A DNA stretch of 20,126 bases from Lachnospiraceae bacterium UBA1712 (lineage in GTDB: Bacteria > Bacillota > Clostridia > Lachnospirales > Lachnospiraceae): NCBI GenBank assembly GCA_002317175.1, contig DCJA01000031.1, positions 1 to 20,126 on the forward strand. Reading direction: 5' to 3'. Position 1 is the first letter of the stretch. Each line of letters begins with the position of its first letter. The notes beneath the pieces were generated by a model that was not told the DNA's origin, ran no database searches, and saw only the letters and a list, made by a program, of their open reading frames with translations. Position numbers and translations under genes: made by a program. Positions 5,777 through 13,731 of the stretch are shown piece by piece.

Positions 5777-7519
5777 ATGAAGCTTAAAAAATTAACTTCA
5801 GTATTGCTTGCTTCAGCTATGTTACTCACATCATTAGCAGGATGTGGAAGCAAAGCAGCAGACGTTGCAACAACAGATGGCGGCAATACAGCAACACAGA
5901 CAACAGAAGCAGCTGCATCAGATGGAACAATGGTTATCGAAATCTATGATGAAGCAGCAAACTATCAGGGAATTCAGGAAGGATGGTTCGCAAAGGTTGT
6001 TAAGGATCGTTTCGATATCGAACTTAACATTATTGCACCACAGGTAGCAGGAGAAGCTATTTACCAGACTAGAACATCTACAGGAAACCTTGGAGATATC
6101 GTACTTCTTGACAGTGTTCACTTAGCTGACTGCGTTAAGAATGGTCTTGTAAAGGATATTAGTGGGGATCTTGCAAATTATTCAAATCTCGCTGCATACA
6201 CTGAGCAGATTTCATATTACAACAGTGGTCTTGAAGGAAACAATGGAGAAATCTATGGTATTCCTACAGAAATGATGAATACATCACCAACATCTTACTC
6301 ACAGGATGTTATTTACTCTAGCCCATTACTTCGTTGGGATCTTTACAAGGAATTAGGATGTCCTGAAATGAAGGATCTTAATGACTTAATTGATGTACTT
6401 GCTCAGATGCAGGCTGCTCACCCAACAAACGAAGCAGGTGACCCAGTATACGCTATGTCACTTTGGCCAGATTGGGATGGTAATGATAACATGATCGGTA
6501 TCGCTAACGTTGTTCAGTTAACAACATGGTATGGCGAGAAGATTAAGGGTTCTGCTATCCTTAACTCAGATGGCGCTACATTCTCTAAGATTACAGATAA
6601 AGATAAGTCTTACTACAAGATTCTTCAGTTCTTAAATCATGCATACAAAGCTGGTATCGTTGATCCAGACTCTGGTACACAGGATTGGAACGCAGCTTGT
6701 GCTAAGATGAGTGCTGGTCAGGTTAACCTTATGTGGTATAGCTGGCAGGTAGGTTTCTGGAACAGCCAGGACAGACTTGATGATGGAACAGCTTTCATCT
6801 ACATTCCAGTTGCAGATCAGAACTACTATACAGAAGCTGATGCTTACTTCGGATCAGGCCGTGCATTCGGTATTGGTTCAGGTGTAGACGAAGCTAAGTA
6901 TAAGAAGATCTTAGAATTCCTTGATTGGTATGCTTCTCCAGAAGGATGTACATTCCAGCATGCTGGTATCGAAGGATTTAACTATGAAGTTAATGCAGAT
7001 GGCACATATACAGCTATCAACACAAATGCACTTATGGACAACTTGCCAGTACCAGAAGAGTACGGCGGAGCTGGATACAGCGATGGTAACAACGCTATTA
7101 ACCAGTGGATCGTTGGTTCTTCTTCAATCAATCCAGTAAATGGTGAGTCATATGCTAAGGATTACTGGTCATCATGGAAAGAATCTACTTTAACAGAGAT
7201 GAAGAAGGAATGGCAGTCACAGTTCGGCGCTGACGAACCAGCTGAATACATGAAGAAGAATAACAAGCTTGTTATTAGCCCTAACGTAGCAGTTTCACTT
7301 GCATCTGATACACCAGATATGGAACTTGCTCGTACAGAGTGTAACAAGGCTCTCTGCGATAACTCTTGGAAGATGATCTTCGCTAAGGATGATGCAGAAT
7401 TCGACGCTATGTGGGATGCAATGGTTGAGACAATGAATGGTGTAGGTTATGAAGAACTTTACGCATTTGATTGTGAGAAGTACCAGGTAGAAGTTGACGC
7501 AAAGAACTCATATAAGTAA
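5777..7519 (+). CDS. Lipoprotein sugar-binding protein of the ABC importer (LplA type)
   Basis: This 580-residue protein captures the substrate outside the membrane and delivers it to the two permeases. The N-terminus is a lipoprotein signal peptide with basic residues, a hydrophobic core and lipobox LAGC, so Cys23 should be lipidated. A Thr/Ala/Gln-rich linker (about 26-50) follows, then a large family-1-like binding fold. The size is typical of the LplA group that binds complex glycans. Many Trp, Tyr and Asp residues (for example SLWPDWDGNDN and NLMWYSWQVGFWNSQ) fit a carbohydrate pocket. GGGAGGG at 5765-5771 lies 5 bases before the ATG. The gene uses preferred codons heavily (GCT, GTT, CTT, AAG), as expected for high expression, and hairpins lie on both sides of it. 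The ligand is not identifiable from sequence; the downstream GH31 enzyme suggests an alpha-linked oligosaccharide. Confidence 0.9.
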   Translation: MKLKKLTSVLLASAMLLTSLAGCGSKAADVATTDGGNTATQTTEAAASDGTMVIEIYDEAANYQGIQEGWFAKVVKDRFDIELNIIAPQVAGEAIYQTRTSTGNLGDIVLLDSVHLADCVKNGLVKDISGDLANYSNLAAYTEQISYYNSGLEGNNGEIYGIPTEMMNTSPTSYSQDVIYSSPLLRWDLYKELGCPEMKDLNDLIDVLAQMQAAHPTNEAGDPVYAMSLWPDWDGNDNMIGIANVVQLTTWYGEKIKGSAILNSDGATFSKITDKDKSYYKILQFLNHAYKAGIVDPDSGTQDWNAACAKMSAGQVNLMWYSWQVGFWNSQDRLDDGTAFIYIPVADQNYYTEADAYFGSGRAFGIGSGVDEAKYKKILEFLDWYASPEGCTFQHAGIEGFNYEVNADGTYTAINTNALMDNLPVPEEYGGAGYSDGNNAINQWIVGSSSINPVNGESYAKDYWSSWKESTLTEMKKEWQSQFGADEPAEYMKKNNKLVISPNVAVSLASDTPDMELARTECNKALCDNSWKMIFAKDDAEFDAMWDAMVETMNGVGYEELYAFDCEKYQVEVDAKNSYK

Positions 7520-7540
7520 ATCGAAAGATTAGATGATTAT

Positions 7541-7570
7541 AGGTCCCTGTATCGAAAGGTATGGGGACCT
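7541..7570 (+). other. Stable GAAA-loop hairpin after the binding-protein gene
   Basis: AGGTCCC (7541-7547) pairs with GGGACCT (7564-7570). The stem continues inward with mixed and wobble pairs to a C-GAAA-G loop (7553-7558), making about 13 pairs in all. The bases after it (TATTATTAAT) are a poor T-run, so partial termination or protection of the upstream mRNA 3' end is more likely than full termination. Confidence 0.65.
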
Positions 7571-7591
7571 TATTATTAATAGGTGATTATT

Positions 7592-9910
7592 ATGATGGAT
7601 TTACCAATTCCTGTAAAGGACAATATAATCTCGTATCACAGAGATGGCAATGCATATGTATTTGAAAGTGAAAGAGGTCTTCTGAAGGTCTCATTTATAA
7701 AGGATAACCTTGCGCACATCTGTTTTTCTCCAAGCAGAAGATTTAGGGAAAAACAGATGTGGATCCTAGATAATATTGAAGAAAAAGCTGCAAATATTAG
7801 AGAAGATAATGATGCCTACCAGGTAAGCTGTGGCAATATCAATGTGATAATTGACAGGGCAAACAGTTCAATCAGATATACAAGGCAGTCATCTGATGAG
7901 AGTAATGAGGCAGATGTGATTTTTGCAGAAAATCCGTCAGTGAACAGAGAATTCGAGAAGGTTCAGGAATACCTTACCATTGATGATGGGAATATTGAGA
8001 CAGTTGATGTGCAGACAGCAGATGGTGTGAAGAAGATTGTTGAGTCAGCAAGAAAACAGGAAGGCCGTATGCTGTACAGGACAAGATTACATCTTAGCTT
8101 TGAAGAGGATGAGGCACTTTATGGACTTGGACAATCAGAAGAGGGAGTATTCAACCTCAGAGGTCATATCAGATATCTTCACCAGGCGAACAGAAAAATC
8201 TCTATTCCAGTATTGATGTCATCCAAGGGATATGGATTGTTCTTCCCATCTGGAAGTGCAGGCATATTTTGTGACAATGAACATGGCACATATTTTCAGA
8301 CAGAAGCAGATGAGATGCTGGAATATTATTTTCTTGCTGGCGAGTTTTTGGATGAAAGTATATCTCTATTCAGATACCTCACAGGAAAAGCAATGCTTCT
8401 GCCAAGATGGGCTTATGGTTATCTTCAGAGCAAGGAAAGATACGAGAGCGAAGCAGAATTAATGGAGATAGCAGATGGATTTAAATCTCGAGATATAGGA
8501 ATCGATGCACTTATCCTTGACTGGATCACATGGGAAGACAATATGTGGGGGCAGAAGACCCTGGATAAAAAGAGATTTCCAGATGCTGATCTTATGATGA
8601 AGAAGCTGCATGATATGGACCTGAGACTCATGATTTCCATTTGGCCCAATATGACTGAACAGTGTGATAATCATAGAGAATTTAAAGAGAATAAGCTACT
8701 GTGTCCTGGAACCAATGTATATAATGCCATGAGTAAAGCGGGAAGAGAATTATATTGGAAACAGGTATATGAGGGACTATATTGCCATGGAATAGATGGT
8801 TTTTGGTGTGATTCCTCAGAGCCATTTACTCCAGAATGGATAAGAGAGATTAAGCCAGACCCAGCAGAGGCATACAAGGAATTTATTAAGGCTGGATACG
8901 ACAGTATGCCATATGATGAAATAAACGCATATGGATATTATCATGCTCTTGGAATATATGAAGGACAGAGAAAAACTGCTAATCACAGGGTTATGAATCT
9001 TACAAGAAGTGGATACCCTGGAAGCCAGAGACTGGGAACAGTTTTGTGGTCTGGTGATATAGGCGCAAGCTTTGATACACTTAGAAGACAGGTCGCTGAA
9101 GGCTTAAATATGTGCGCTTCGGGATTGCCTTATTGGACAATCGATATAGGAGCATTTTTCGTCAAACGTGGAGCACCCTGGTACTGGGAAGGTCACTATC
9201 CGGAAGGACTCGACAACCTGGGATACCGAGAACTCTATGTAAGATGGTATCAGTATGGTGCGTTTCTCCCCGTTTTCAGAAGTCATGGAACGGACTGTCC
9301 AAGAGAACCCTGGCAGTTTGGTGAAAAGGGAGATATGTTTTATGATGCTCTGATTAAAGCCAATGAACTAAGATATAAGCTTATGCCATATATATATTCT
9401 GTCGCCTATAAGGTGTGGAGAGATGACTACACTATGATGAGACTGCTTGCATTTGATTTTGCGGATGATAAGAATGTGGCAAATATAGATGATCAGTACA
9501 TGTTTGGACCATCGCTCATGGTATGTCCGGTGCTGGAAGAGATGTATTATGATGAGAAATCACGCTGTCTTGATACTCAAAAAAGAAGAAAGGTATACCT
9601 TCCTAAGGGATGTAAATGGTATGATATAAGAGATAACAAAGAGTACGAAGGTGGAAAATATATAGAGGTTGATGCGGATATTTACAGTATTCCGGTATTT
9701 GCCAGGGAAGGAAGCATTATTCCAATGTGCGAGGGTCTGAAAAACTGCGCTAATATGGAGAATGCGACAATTAAGCCAGTTGTGTATGGTGAAGTGGATT
9801 GTTCATTTGAAATGTATACAGATAATGGCGATGGATACGACTATTTGGATGGCAAAGGTAAACTACAGCTACTAAAATATAGCAAGAACAAGGGACTGGT
9901 TATAGAATAG
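7592..9910 (+). CDS. Glycoside hydrolase family 31 (alpha-glucosidase/alpha-xylosidase type), cytoplasmic
   Basis: This 772-residue enzyme is of normal GH31 length. An N-terminal beta-sandwich (to about residue 250) contains ALYGLGQSEEGVFNLRG. The catalytic barrel follows. The nucleophile is predicted as Asp407 in GIDGFWCDSSEP and the acid/base as Asp489 in LWSGDIGASFD. RSHGTDCPREPW, from the end of the barrel, and C-terminal beta domains complete it. GH31 retaining enzymes remove alpha-linked glucose, xylose or related sugars. The LWSGD and SGLPYWTIDIG motifs place it among alpha-xylosidase/alpha-glucosidase-like members, but specificity cannot be set. There is no signal peptide, so it acts on imported oligosaccharide. 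AGGTGA (7581-7586) lies 5 bases before ATG 7592. ATG 7595 is also possible; GTG 7583 overlaps the ribosome binding site. It is in the importer operon. Confidence 0.9.
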   Translation: MMDLPIPVKDNIISYHRDGNAYVFESERGLLKVSFIKDNLAHICFSPSRRFREKQMWILDNIEEKAANIREDNDAYQVSCGNINVIIDRANSSIRYTRQSSDESNEADVIFAENPSVNREFEKVQEYLTIDDGNIETVDVQTADGVKKIVESARKQEGRMLYRTRLHLSFEEDEALYGLGQSEEGVFNLRGHIRYLHQANRKISIPVLMSSKGYGLFFPSGSAGIFCDNEHGTYFQTEADEMLEYYFLAGEFLDESISLFRYLTGKAMLLPRWAYGYLQSKERYESEAELMEIADGFKSRDIGIDALILDWITWEDNMWGQKTLDKKRFPDADLMMKKLHDMDLRLMISIWPNMTEQCDNHREFKENKLLCPGTNVYNAMSKAGRELYWKQVYEGLYCHGIDGFWCDSSEPFTPEWIREIKPDPAEAYKEFIKAGYDSMPYDEINAYGYYHALGIYEGQRKTANHRVMNLTRSGYPGSQRLGTVLWSGDIGASFDTLRRQVAEGLNMCASGLPYWTIDIGAFFVKRGAPWYWEGHYPEGLDNLGYRELYVRWYQYGAFLPVFRSHGTDCPREPWQFGEKGDMFYDALIKANELRYKLMPYIYSVAYKVWRDDYTMMRLLAFDFADDKNVANIDDQYMFGPSLMVCPVLEEMYYDEKSRCLDTQKRRKVYLPKGCKWYDIRDNKEYEGGKYIEVDADIYSIPVFAREGSIIPMCEGLKNCANMENATIKPVVYGEVDCSFEMYTDNGDGYDYLDGKGKLQLLKYSKNKGLVIE

Positions 9911-9959
9911 GGGCATACCTGCAAGTGTCCTTAGAATTACGCCAGGAATGGAGATTTAT

Positions 9960-10847
9960 ATGAATAAAGGTTTGTTGTTTGATGTTCCGGACTACAAGAA
10001 AATAAGGGTAATTGTAGATACTGATGCAGCGTGCGAAGCGGATGATCCATTTGCAATAGTACATGCATTACTTAGCCCCAAATTAATTGTGGAGGGAATT
10101 GTAGCAGAGCATTTTAATGAAGAGGGATCTGTCCAAAAAAGTTATAGGGAAATAGAGACTATATTAGATGCCATGAAGCTTAATGTTCCATTTTACCTTG
10201 GGCAGTCATGTGCTATGGACGAGTCAGAAGAAATATCTGAAGGAGTGGAATTCATAATCTCAGAAGCGCTTAAGGAGAGCGATAAACCACTTTATATCCT
10301 TTGTCAGGGAGCTATTAGCAATGTTGCTGTAGCATTTAAAAAATGCCCTGAAATAATAAGTAAGGTCACAGTTATTTGGATTGGAACTCATGGAGAAGCA
10401 CCTCATAAAGCGCCATTTAGAGAATTTAATGCAGGAAATGACCTGACAGCGGCTAATCTGGTTCTGTCCAGTGGTACAGAACTCTGGCTGGTTCCATCTA
10501 CAGTGTATACTACAATAACAATTGGAATAGCTGAGATTCAGAAAAGAATCCGACCATGTGGTGATATAGGACGACATCTATTTGAACAGATGGTAGCCTA
10601 CAATAACTCGCAATTCGCGGGCTGGACTAAGGGTGAAAGCTGGTCACTGGGTGATTCTCCAGCTATAGCACTTGCAATTAATCCGGATTGTGGTCATTAT
10701 AAATATGTAAAGGCGCCACATATCTGTGAGGATACTTCATCTGCTATATGCGAGGACAATCCTGTTGTGAAGCTCTATACTGATGTTGATTCAAGATATA
10801 TATTGGAAGATTTAATTGCCAAGCTGGAACTATTTGCTGAGGCATAA
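9960..10847 (+). CDS. Nucleoside-hydrolase-fold protein with variant active site
   Basis: This 295-residue protein belongs to the inosine/uridine-preferring nucleoside hydrolase superfamily, which cleaves N-ribosides using a bound calcium ion. Residues 20-32 read DTDAACEADDPFA, a version of the DTDxGxDD calcium motif with two extra residues. EFNAGND (155-161) matches the ribose/calcium-binding segment and GAISNVA the ligand-loop region. At the usual C-terminal histidine-aspartate pair the sequence is GDSPAIA (231-237): Asp is kept but His is replaced by Gly. It may hydrolyse an unusual riboside or another glycosyl bond, or have changed chemistry. I chose ATG 9960 because ATGGAG sits 6 bases before it; ATG 9948 lacks a suitable site. 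It lies 49 bases after the GH31 gene and is probably in the same operon. Confidence 0.8.
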   Translation: MNKGLLFDVPDYKKIRVIVDTDAACEADDPFAIVHALLSPKLIVEGIVAEHFNEEGSVQKSYREIETILDAMKLNVPFYLGQSCAMDESEEISEGVEFIISEALKESDKPLYILCQGAISNVAVAFKKCPEIISKVTVIWIGTHGEAPHKAPFREFNAGNDLTAANLVLSSGTELWLVPSTVYTTITIGIAEIQKRIRPCGDIGRHLFEQMVAYNNSQFAGWTKGESWSLGDSPAIALAINPDCGHYKYVKAPHICEDTSSAICEDNPVVKLYTDVDSRYILEDLIAKLELFAEA

Positions 10848-10856
10848 GGAGTAGTT

Positions 10857-11096
10857 ATGAATATGCTTATTTCTGGAGTAACTACAAATAAAGAGGGTAA
10901 TAAGCAGGCCTATGTCAGATTTGATGAGGGAAGTTGCTATGCGGAGGGTGTAATACCTGAATGCAGGATAACTAAGCAAAGTGGCTTCAGTGAAGATGAG
11001 ATAAGGCAGCTTGAAGACTATCTGAGAGCTAACCTGACCAGCCTCAAGAAAGAAGCGGCTAAGATAAACCCTATAAAGGCAATGATGAAGGATTGA
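10857..11096 (+). CDS. Small conserved-looking protein of unknown function
   Basis: This 79-residue acidic-to-neutral protein starts at ATG 10857. AAGGAG (10846-10851) overlaps the stop codon of the preceding gene and lies 5 bases before the start, so translation is probably coupled. The first half is beta-rich (YVRFDEGSCYAEGVIPECRIT) and the second helical (FSEDEIRQLEDYLRANLTSLKKEAAKI), ending INPIKAMMKD. I recall similar small proteins in Clostridia without an assigned role, but cannot check it. It has no signal peptide or membrane segment. Neither its position after the sugar operon nor its place before the NYN gene identifies a function. Confidence 0.75.
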   Translation: MNMLISGVTTNKEGNKQAYVRFDEGSCYAEGVIPECRITKQSGFSEDEIRQLEDYLRANLTSLKKEAAKINPIKAMMKD

Positions 11097-11117
11097 TGTT
11101 ATAGAAGGAATAGCAAT

Positions 11118-12038
11118 ATGAGTGACAAGATAGCAGTATTAATAGATTCGGAAAATACAAGTGTAAAGTATGTAGATGTTGTTCTAAAAGAGCTAAAGCA
11201 ATATGGAGATGTATCTGTACAAAGAATGTATGGAGATTTTTCAAGAAAGAGCATGAATGAGTGGTCAAAAAAGGCTCTTGAGTATGCAATAGTTCCTATT
11301 CATCAGGCGAGATACACTTCTACAAAAAATGCTTCTGACATAATGCTTGTAATAGATGCCATGGACATATTATTTCAGGGCTCAGCAGATATTTTTTGTA
11401 TAGTAACATCGGATAGTGACTTCACCAGACTTGCAAGCAGATTGCGCGAAGGTGGTAAAAAAGTTATTGGAATGGGACTTAGTAATGCCTCAAAGACATT
11501 CATTACAGCCTGCAATGAGTACAAATTCTTGGATAAGATTTCTGAAGAGGAAGTTGATGAAGGAGATGCAAGTGTTGACAGTGCTATTACTCCTCTTTCT
11601 GATATTAAAAAGACAATCAACTTAATGCTTCAACAGGCTGAGAACAGTGAAGAGCTACTAAATATGGGAACGGTAAAGAGTCAGCTGCAAAGAACATACG
11701 CAGATTTTGATGAAAGAAATTATGGTTATTCTCTATTTAGAAAATTCATTGAAGAAGAAACAAAATTTGTTGTTAAGACATCCGGAAGTACTGCTTATAT
11801 TACTAGAAAGAATCATGATACAAAGAAAGACACTACAAATAGTGTAGATGAGTTCATAAAAAATAAAGCTAAGCAGAAAACAGAACTGGCTGCGTTGGGA
11901 CATGAGCTTCAAAATGAATTTCCTAACTTCAGATATAAAGATCTTGGTTATTCTAAATTGTCAAAATACATTGAAAACATAGCTGGGGTTAAGTTAATAT
12001 ACAGCAATAAGAAATGTACAGTTACGTTGACTAAATGA
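11118..12038 (+). CDS. NYN-domain ribonuclease-like protein with two LOTUS/OST-HTH domains
   Basis: This 306-residue protein opens with a NYN (PIN-like) domain, residues 1-140. Acidic residues typical of its metal site are visible: IAVLIDSEN (Asp10), MYGDF (Asp40), SDIMLVIDAMD (Asp74) and VTSDSDF (Asp99/Asp101). Two winged-helix LOTUS/OST-HTH domains follow, about 160-230 (FDERNYGYSLFRKFIEEE) and 242-306 (FRYKDLGYSKLSKYIE). In eukaryotes, the NYN plus multiple LOTUS layout is that of MARF1/limkain-b1-type proteins. LOTUS domains bind RNA, including G-rich structures, or protein partners. A cytoplasmic RNA-cleaving role is the natural inference but is not shown. AGAAGGAA (11103-11110) precedes the ATG. 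It follows the small 79-aa gene by 21 bases. An acidic spacer (EEEVDEGD) links the nuclease to the first LOTUS domain. Confidence 0.85.
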   Translation: MSDKIAVLIDSENTSVKYVDVVLKELKQYGDVSVQRMYGDFSRKSMNEWSKKALEYAIVPIHQARYTSTKNASDIMLVIDAMDILFQGSADIFCIVTSDSDFTRLASRLREGGKKVIGMGLSNASKTFITACNEYKFLDKISEEEVDEGDASVDSAITPLSDIKKTINLMLQQAENSEELLNMGTVKSQLQRTYADFDERNYGYSLFRKFIEEETKFVVKTSGSTAYITRKNHDTKKDTTNSVDEFIKNKAKQKTELAALGHELQNEFPNFRYKDLGYSKLSKYIENIAGVKLIYSNKKCTVTLTK

Positions 12039-12091
12039 TGACTTTGTTTTTGAATATATTAGCTGGTGATATAAGGGGGTAAATAAGAGTT

Positions 12092-12116
12092 CTTCCTGGG
12101 GATATCAGCCCGGAAG
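12092..12116 (+). other. Bulged hairpin in the NYN-macro intergenic region
   Basis: CTTCC-T-GGG pairs with CCC-GGAAG around the 8-base loop GATATCAG, making eight GC-rich pairs with one bulged T. No T-run follows. It is unusually GC-rich for this spacer and could be part of a leader RNA. I recognise no known riboswitch. Confidence 0.4.
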
Positions 12117-12182
12117 TATGGAAAGAGTATAAATAAGTATGGCATCTATAGTTGATATTGAGTGTAAAAAATTGCAAGATAG

Positions 12183-12217
12183 ATACACGGTTGTTTTATA
12201 AATAACCGTGTATTTTT
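12183..12217 (+). terminator. Terminator or attenuator just before the macro-domain gene
   Basis: ATACACGGTT (12183-12192) pairs perfectly with AACCGTGTAT (12204-12213), followed by TTTT. It lies 145 bases after the NYN stop codon and only a few bases before the macro gene's ribosome binding site, so any promoter for that gene upstream of it would be attenuated. I see no strong promoter in the short space after it. Confidence 0.8.
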
Positions 12218-12234
12218 GTTTGGAGGATATTACA

Positions 12235-12753
12235 TTGAGTAAGATTTCAATAATAAAAAAAGGTATTACAGATTTTGAGGTAGATGCGATTGTTAATGCA
12301 GCTAACTCAGACCTATGGGAAGGAGGCGGTGTATGCGGCGCAATATTTAAAGCCGCTGGAAGCAGAGAATTGACAGCTGCCTGCAATAAGTATGGCCATT
12401 GTGACACGGGTAAAGCAGTTATAACGCCAGGATTCAATTCAAAAGCAAAGTATATTATTCACGCAGTTGGTCCTATATATAAAGACGGTAAGCAGAATGA
12501 ACCGCAGCAGTTGTATTCTGCATATGAAAGCAGCTTAATGCTTGCTATGGATAATGATATTCATACCATTGTGTTCCCGCTCATTTCTGCAGGAATATAT
12601 GGATATCCCAAGAAAGAAGCATGGGAGATTGCAATTGAGTCATGTAATGATTTCGTAAAGGCCAATGAGGACTACGATATAGAGATTATTTTTGCTGTTC
12701 TCGATGGCTACATATACAGCATGGGAATGGATTATTTAGAGTCAATGGAGTAG
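12235..12753 (+). CDS. Macro-domain protein (ADP-ribose-binding, possible deacylase)
   Basis: This 172-residue protein is a single macro domain. ITDFEVDAIVNAANSDLWEG (11-30), GGVCGAIFKAAG (31-42) and TPGFNSKAKYIIHAVGP (64-80) are the conserved ADP-ribose pocket motifs of the MacroD/YmdB branch, and ISAGIYGYP (117-125) is the phosphate-binding loop. Members bind ADP-ribose and many remove O-acetyl groups from ADP-ribose or mono-ADP-ribose from protein. I chose TTG 12235 because GGAGG (12222-12226) lies 8 bases before it. A GTG at 12208 in the same frame is buried in the terminator stem, and the conserved domain starts right after the TTG. It probably forms a transcript with the 101-aa gene 27 bases downstream. 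The cellular substrate is unknown. Confidence 0.9.
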   Translation: MSKISIIKKGITDFEVDAIVNAANSDLWEGGGVCGAIFKAAGSRELTAACNKYGHCDTGKAVITPGFNSKAKYIIHAVGPIYKDGKQNEPQQLYSAYESSLMLAMDNDIHTIVFPLISAGIYGYPKKEAWEIAIESCNDFVKANEDYDIEIIFAVLDGYIYSMGMDYLESME

Positions 12754-12780
12754 AATTAAGGGAAGTGAAGGGGAGATATC

Positions 12781-13086
12781 GTGAACAATACAAAATGGAA
12801 TGAGATTTTTAAGGCATTTTATAAGAATGAGTGCGAAGGTGGCGTATTGGTTTACTGGAGTACTAAGGATAAAGTAAATGGGTATATATATCCCTGGGAT
12901 GCAACATGGACTCATTTTGGATGTGAGCCCAGGGAATGGGAGCGTATAGAATATTTGCAGATAAGATTGACACCAGAGAATACTGAAATGGTTTTGGATA
13001 ATTTGAAGAAGATTCATGTACCTGGTGATATTGTAGATAATATTGTGACTGTTTATGGCTACAGAACAGATGTTGATTACTTGTAA
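12781..13086 (+). CDS. 101-residue protein of unknown function
   Basis: The start is GTG 12781 behind GAAGGGGAGA. The protein is soluble, acidic and rich in aromatic residues. It begins NNTKWNEIFKAFYKNECEGG, continues VLVYWSTKDKVNGYIYPWDATWTHFG, and ends with a helix-strand segment. The opening and the WDATW segment remind me of the DUF6678 group, but this is a memory-based guess. There is no catalytic motif, membrane segment or signal peptide. It lies between the macro-domain and methyltransferase genes, 27 and 38 bases from them, so it is likely co-transcribed. Confidence 0.7.
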   Translation: MNNTKWNEIFKAFYKNECEGGVLVYWSTKDKVNGYIYPWDATWTHFGCEPREWERIEYLQIRLTPENTEMVLDNLKKIHVPGDIVDNIVTVYGYRTDVDYL

Positions 13087-13124
13087 GTCATTGCTTGCAT
13101 TATTGTTAAGGTGAATACGTTGTT

Positions 13125-13715
13125 ATGAAGGATATCCAGATTGATCAACAGCTTAATATAAAGACAACAGGCAGGGATGATAGTCATGCCAACAATTACA
13201 ATTACCCATATGAGCCAACTGATTATTCGGTTCTGGAGCAGTTGCTTAAAGAGGGCTATATTGGTAAGAAATCCAAGGTGATTGATTATGGATGCGGTAA
13301 GGGTCGTGTATCATTTTACCTGGCTTACGAAACAGGATGTAAAGCTGTTGGAATAGAGTATGATGAACGACTCTATCGAAAGGCACTAACTAATCTTGAG
13401 CATTTTTCAAAACCCTATAATGTATCATTGGAATGTATTAATGCCGTGGATTATGTGGTTCCTGATGACGCGGATATATTCTATTTTTTTAATCCATTTT
13501 CTAAGGAGATACTTAGTAGTGTTCTCACGAGAATAAAAGAAAGCGTGTACAGTAACCCGAGAGAAAACTATTTGATGTTCTATTATCCTTCAGATGAATA
13601 TGTGTCGCTGCTTACAACTGATGATGCAATTGATTTTGTTGATGAAGTTGATTGTAGTAGCCTGTTTAATAAGGTGGATAGCAGGGAAAGGATTCTCATT
13701 TTTCAGATTGCTTAA
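13125..13715 (+). CDS. Class I SAM-dependent methyltransferase
   Basis: This 196-residue protein has motif I KVIDYGCGKGRVSFYLA (about 51-67) and the acidic strand-2 end GIEYDE (75-80), the signature of a Rossmann-fold methyltransferase. In the motif IV position it has FYFFNPFSKEIL instead of a DPPY-type motif, so it does not look like a base-modifying DNA enzyme. About 35 N-terminal residues including NNYNYPYEPTDYSVLEQLL form a cap. The substrate is unknown. ATG 13125 follows AAGGTG (13108-13113) by 11 bases, a rather long spacing. It follows the 101-aa gene by 38 bases and precedes a 47-aa gene. Confidence 0.8.
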   Translation: MKDIQIDQQLNIKTTGRDDSHANNYNYPYEPTDYSVLEQLLKEGYIGKKSKVIDYGCGKGRVSFYLAYETGCKAVGIEYDERLYRKALTNLEHFSKPYNVSLECINAVDYVVPDDADIFYFFNPFSKEILSSVLTRIKESVYSNPRENYLMFYYPSDEYVSLLTTDDAIDFVDEVDCSSLFNKVDSRERILIFQIA

Positions 13716-13731
13716 GTAATGGAGTAGATAG

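Noticed and set aside
12208..12234. GTG start extending the macro-domain protein
   Set aside because: The GTG is inside the terminator stem and lacks a ribosome binding site. TTG 12235 has GGAGG at proper spacing.
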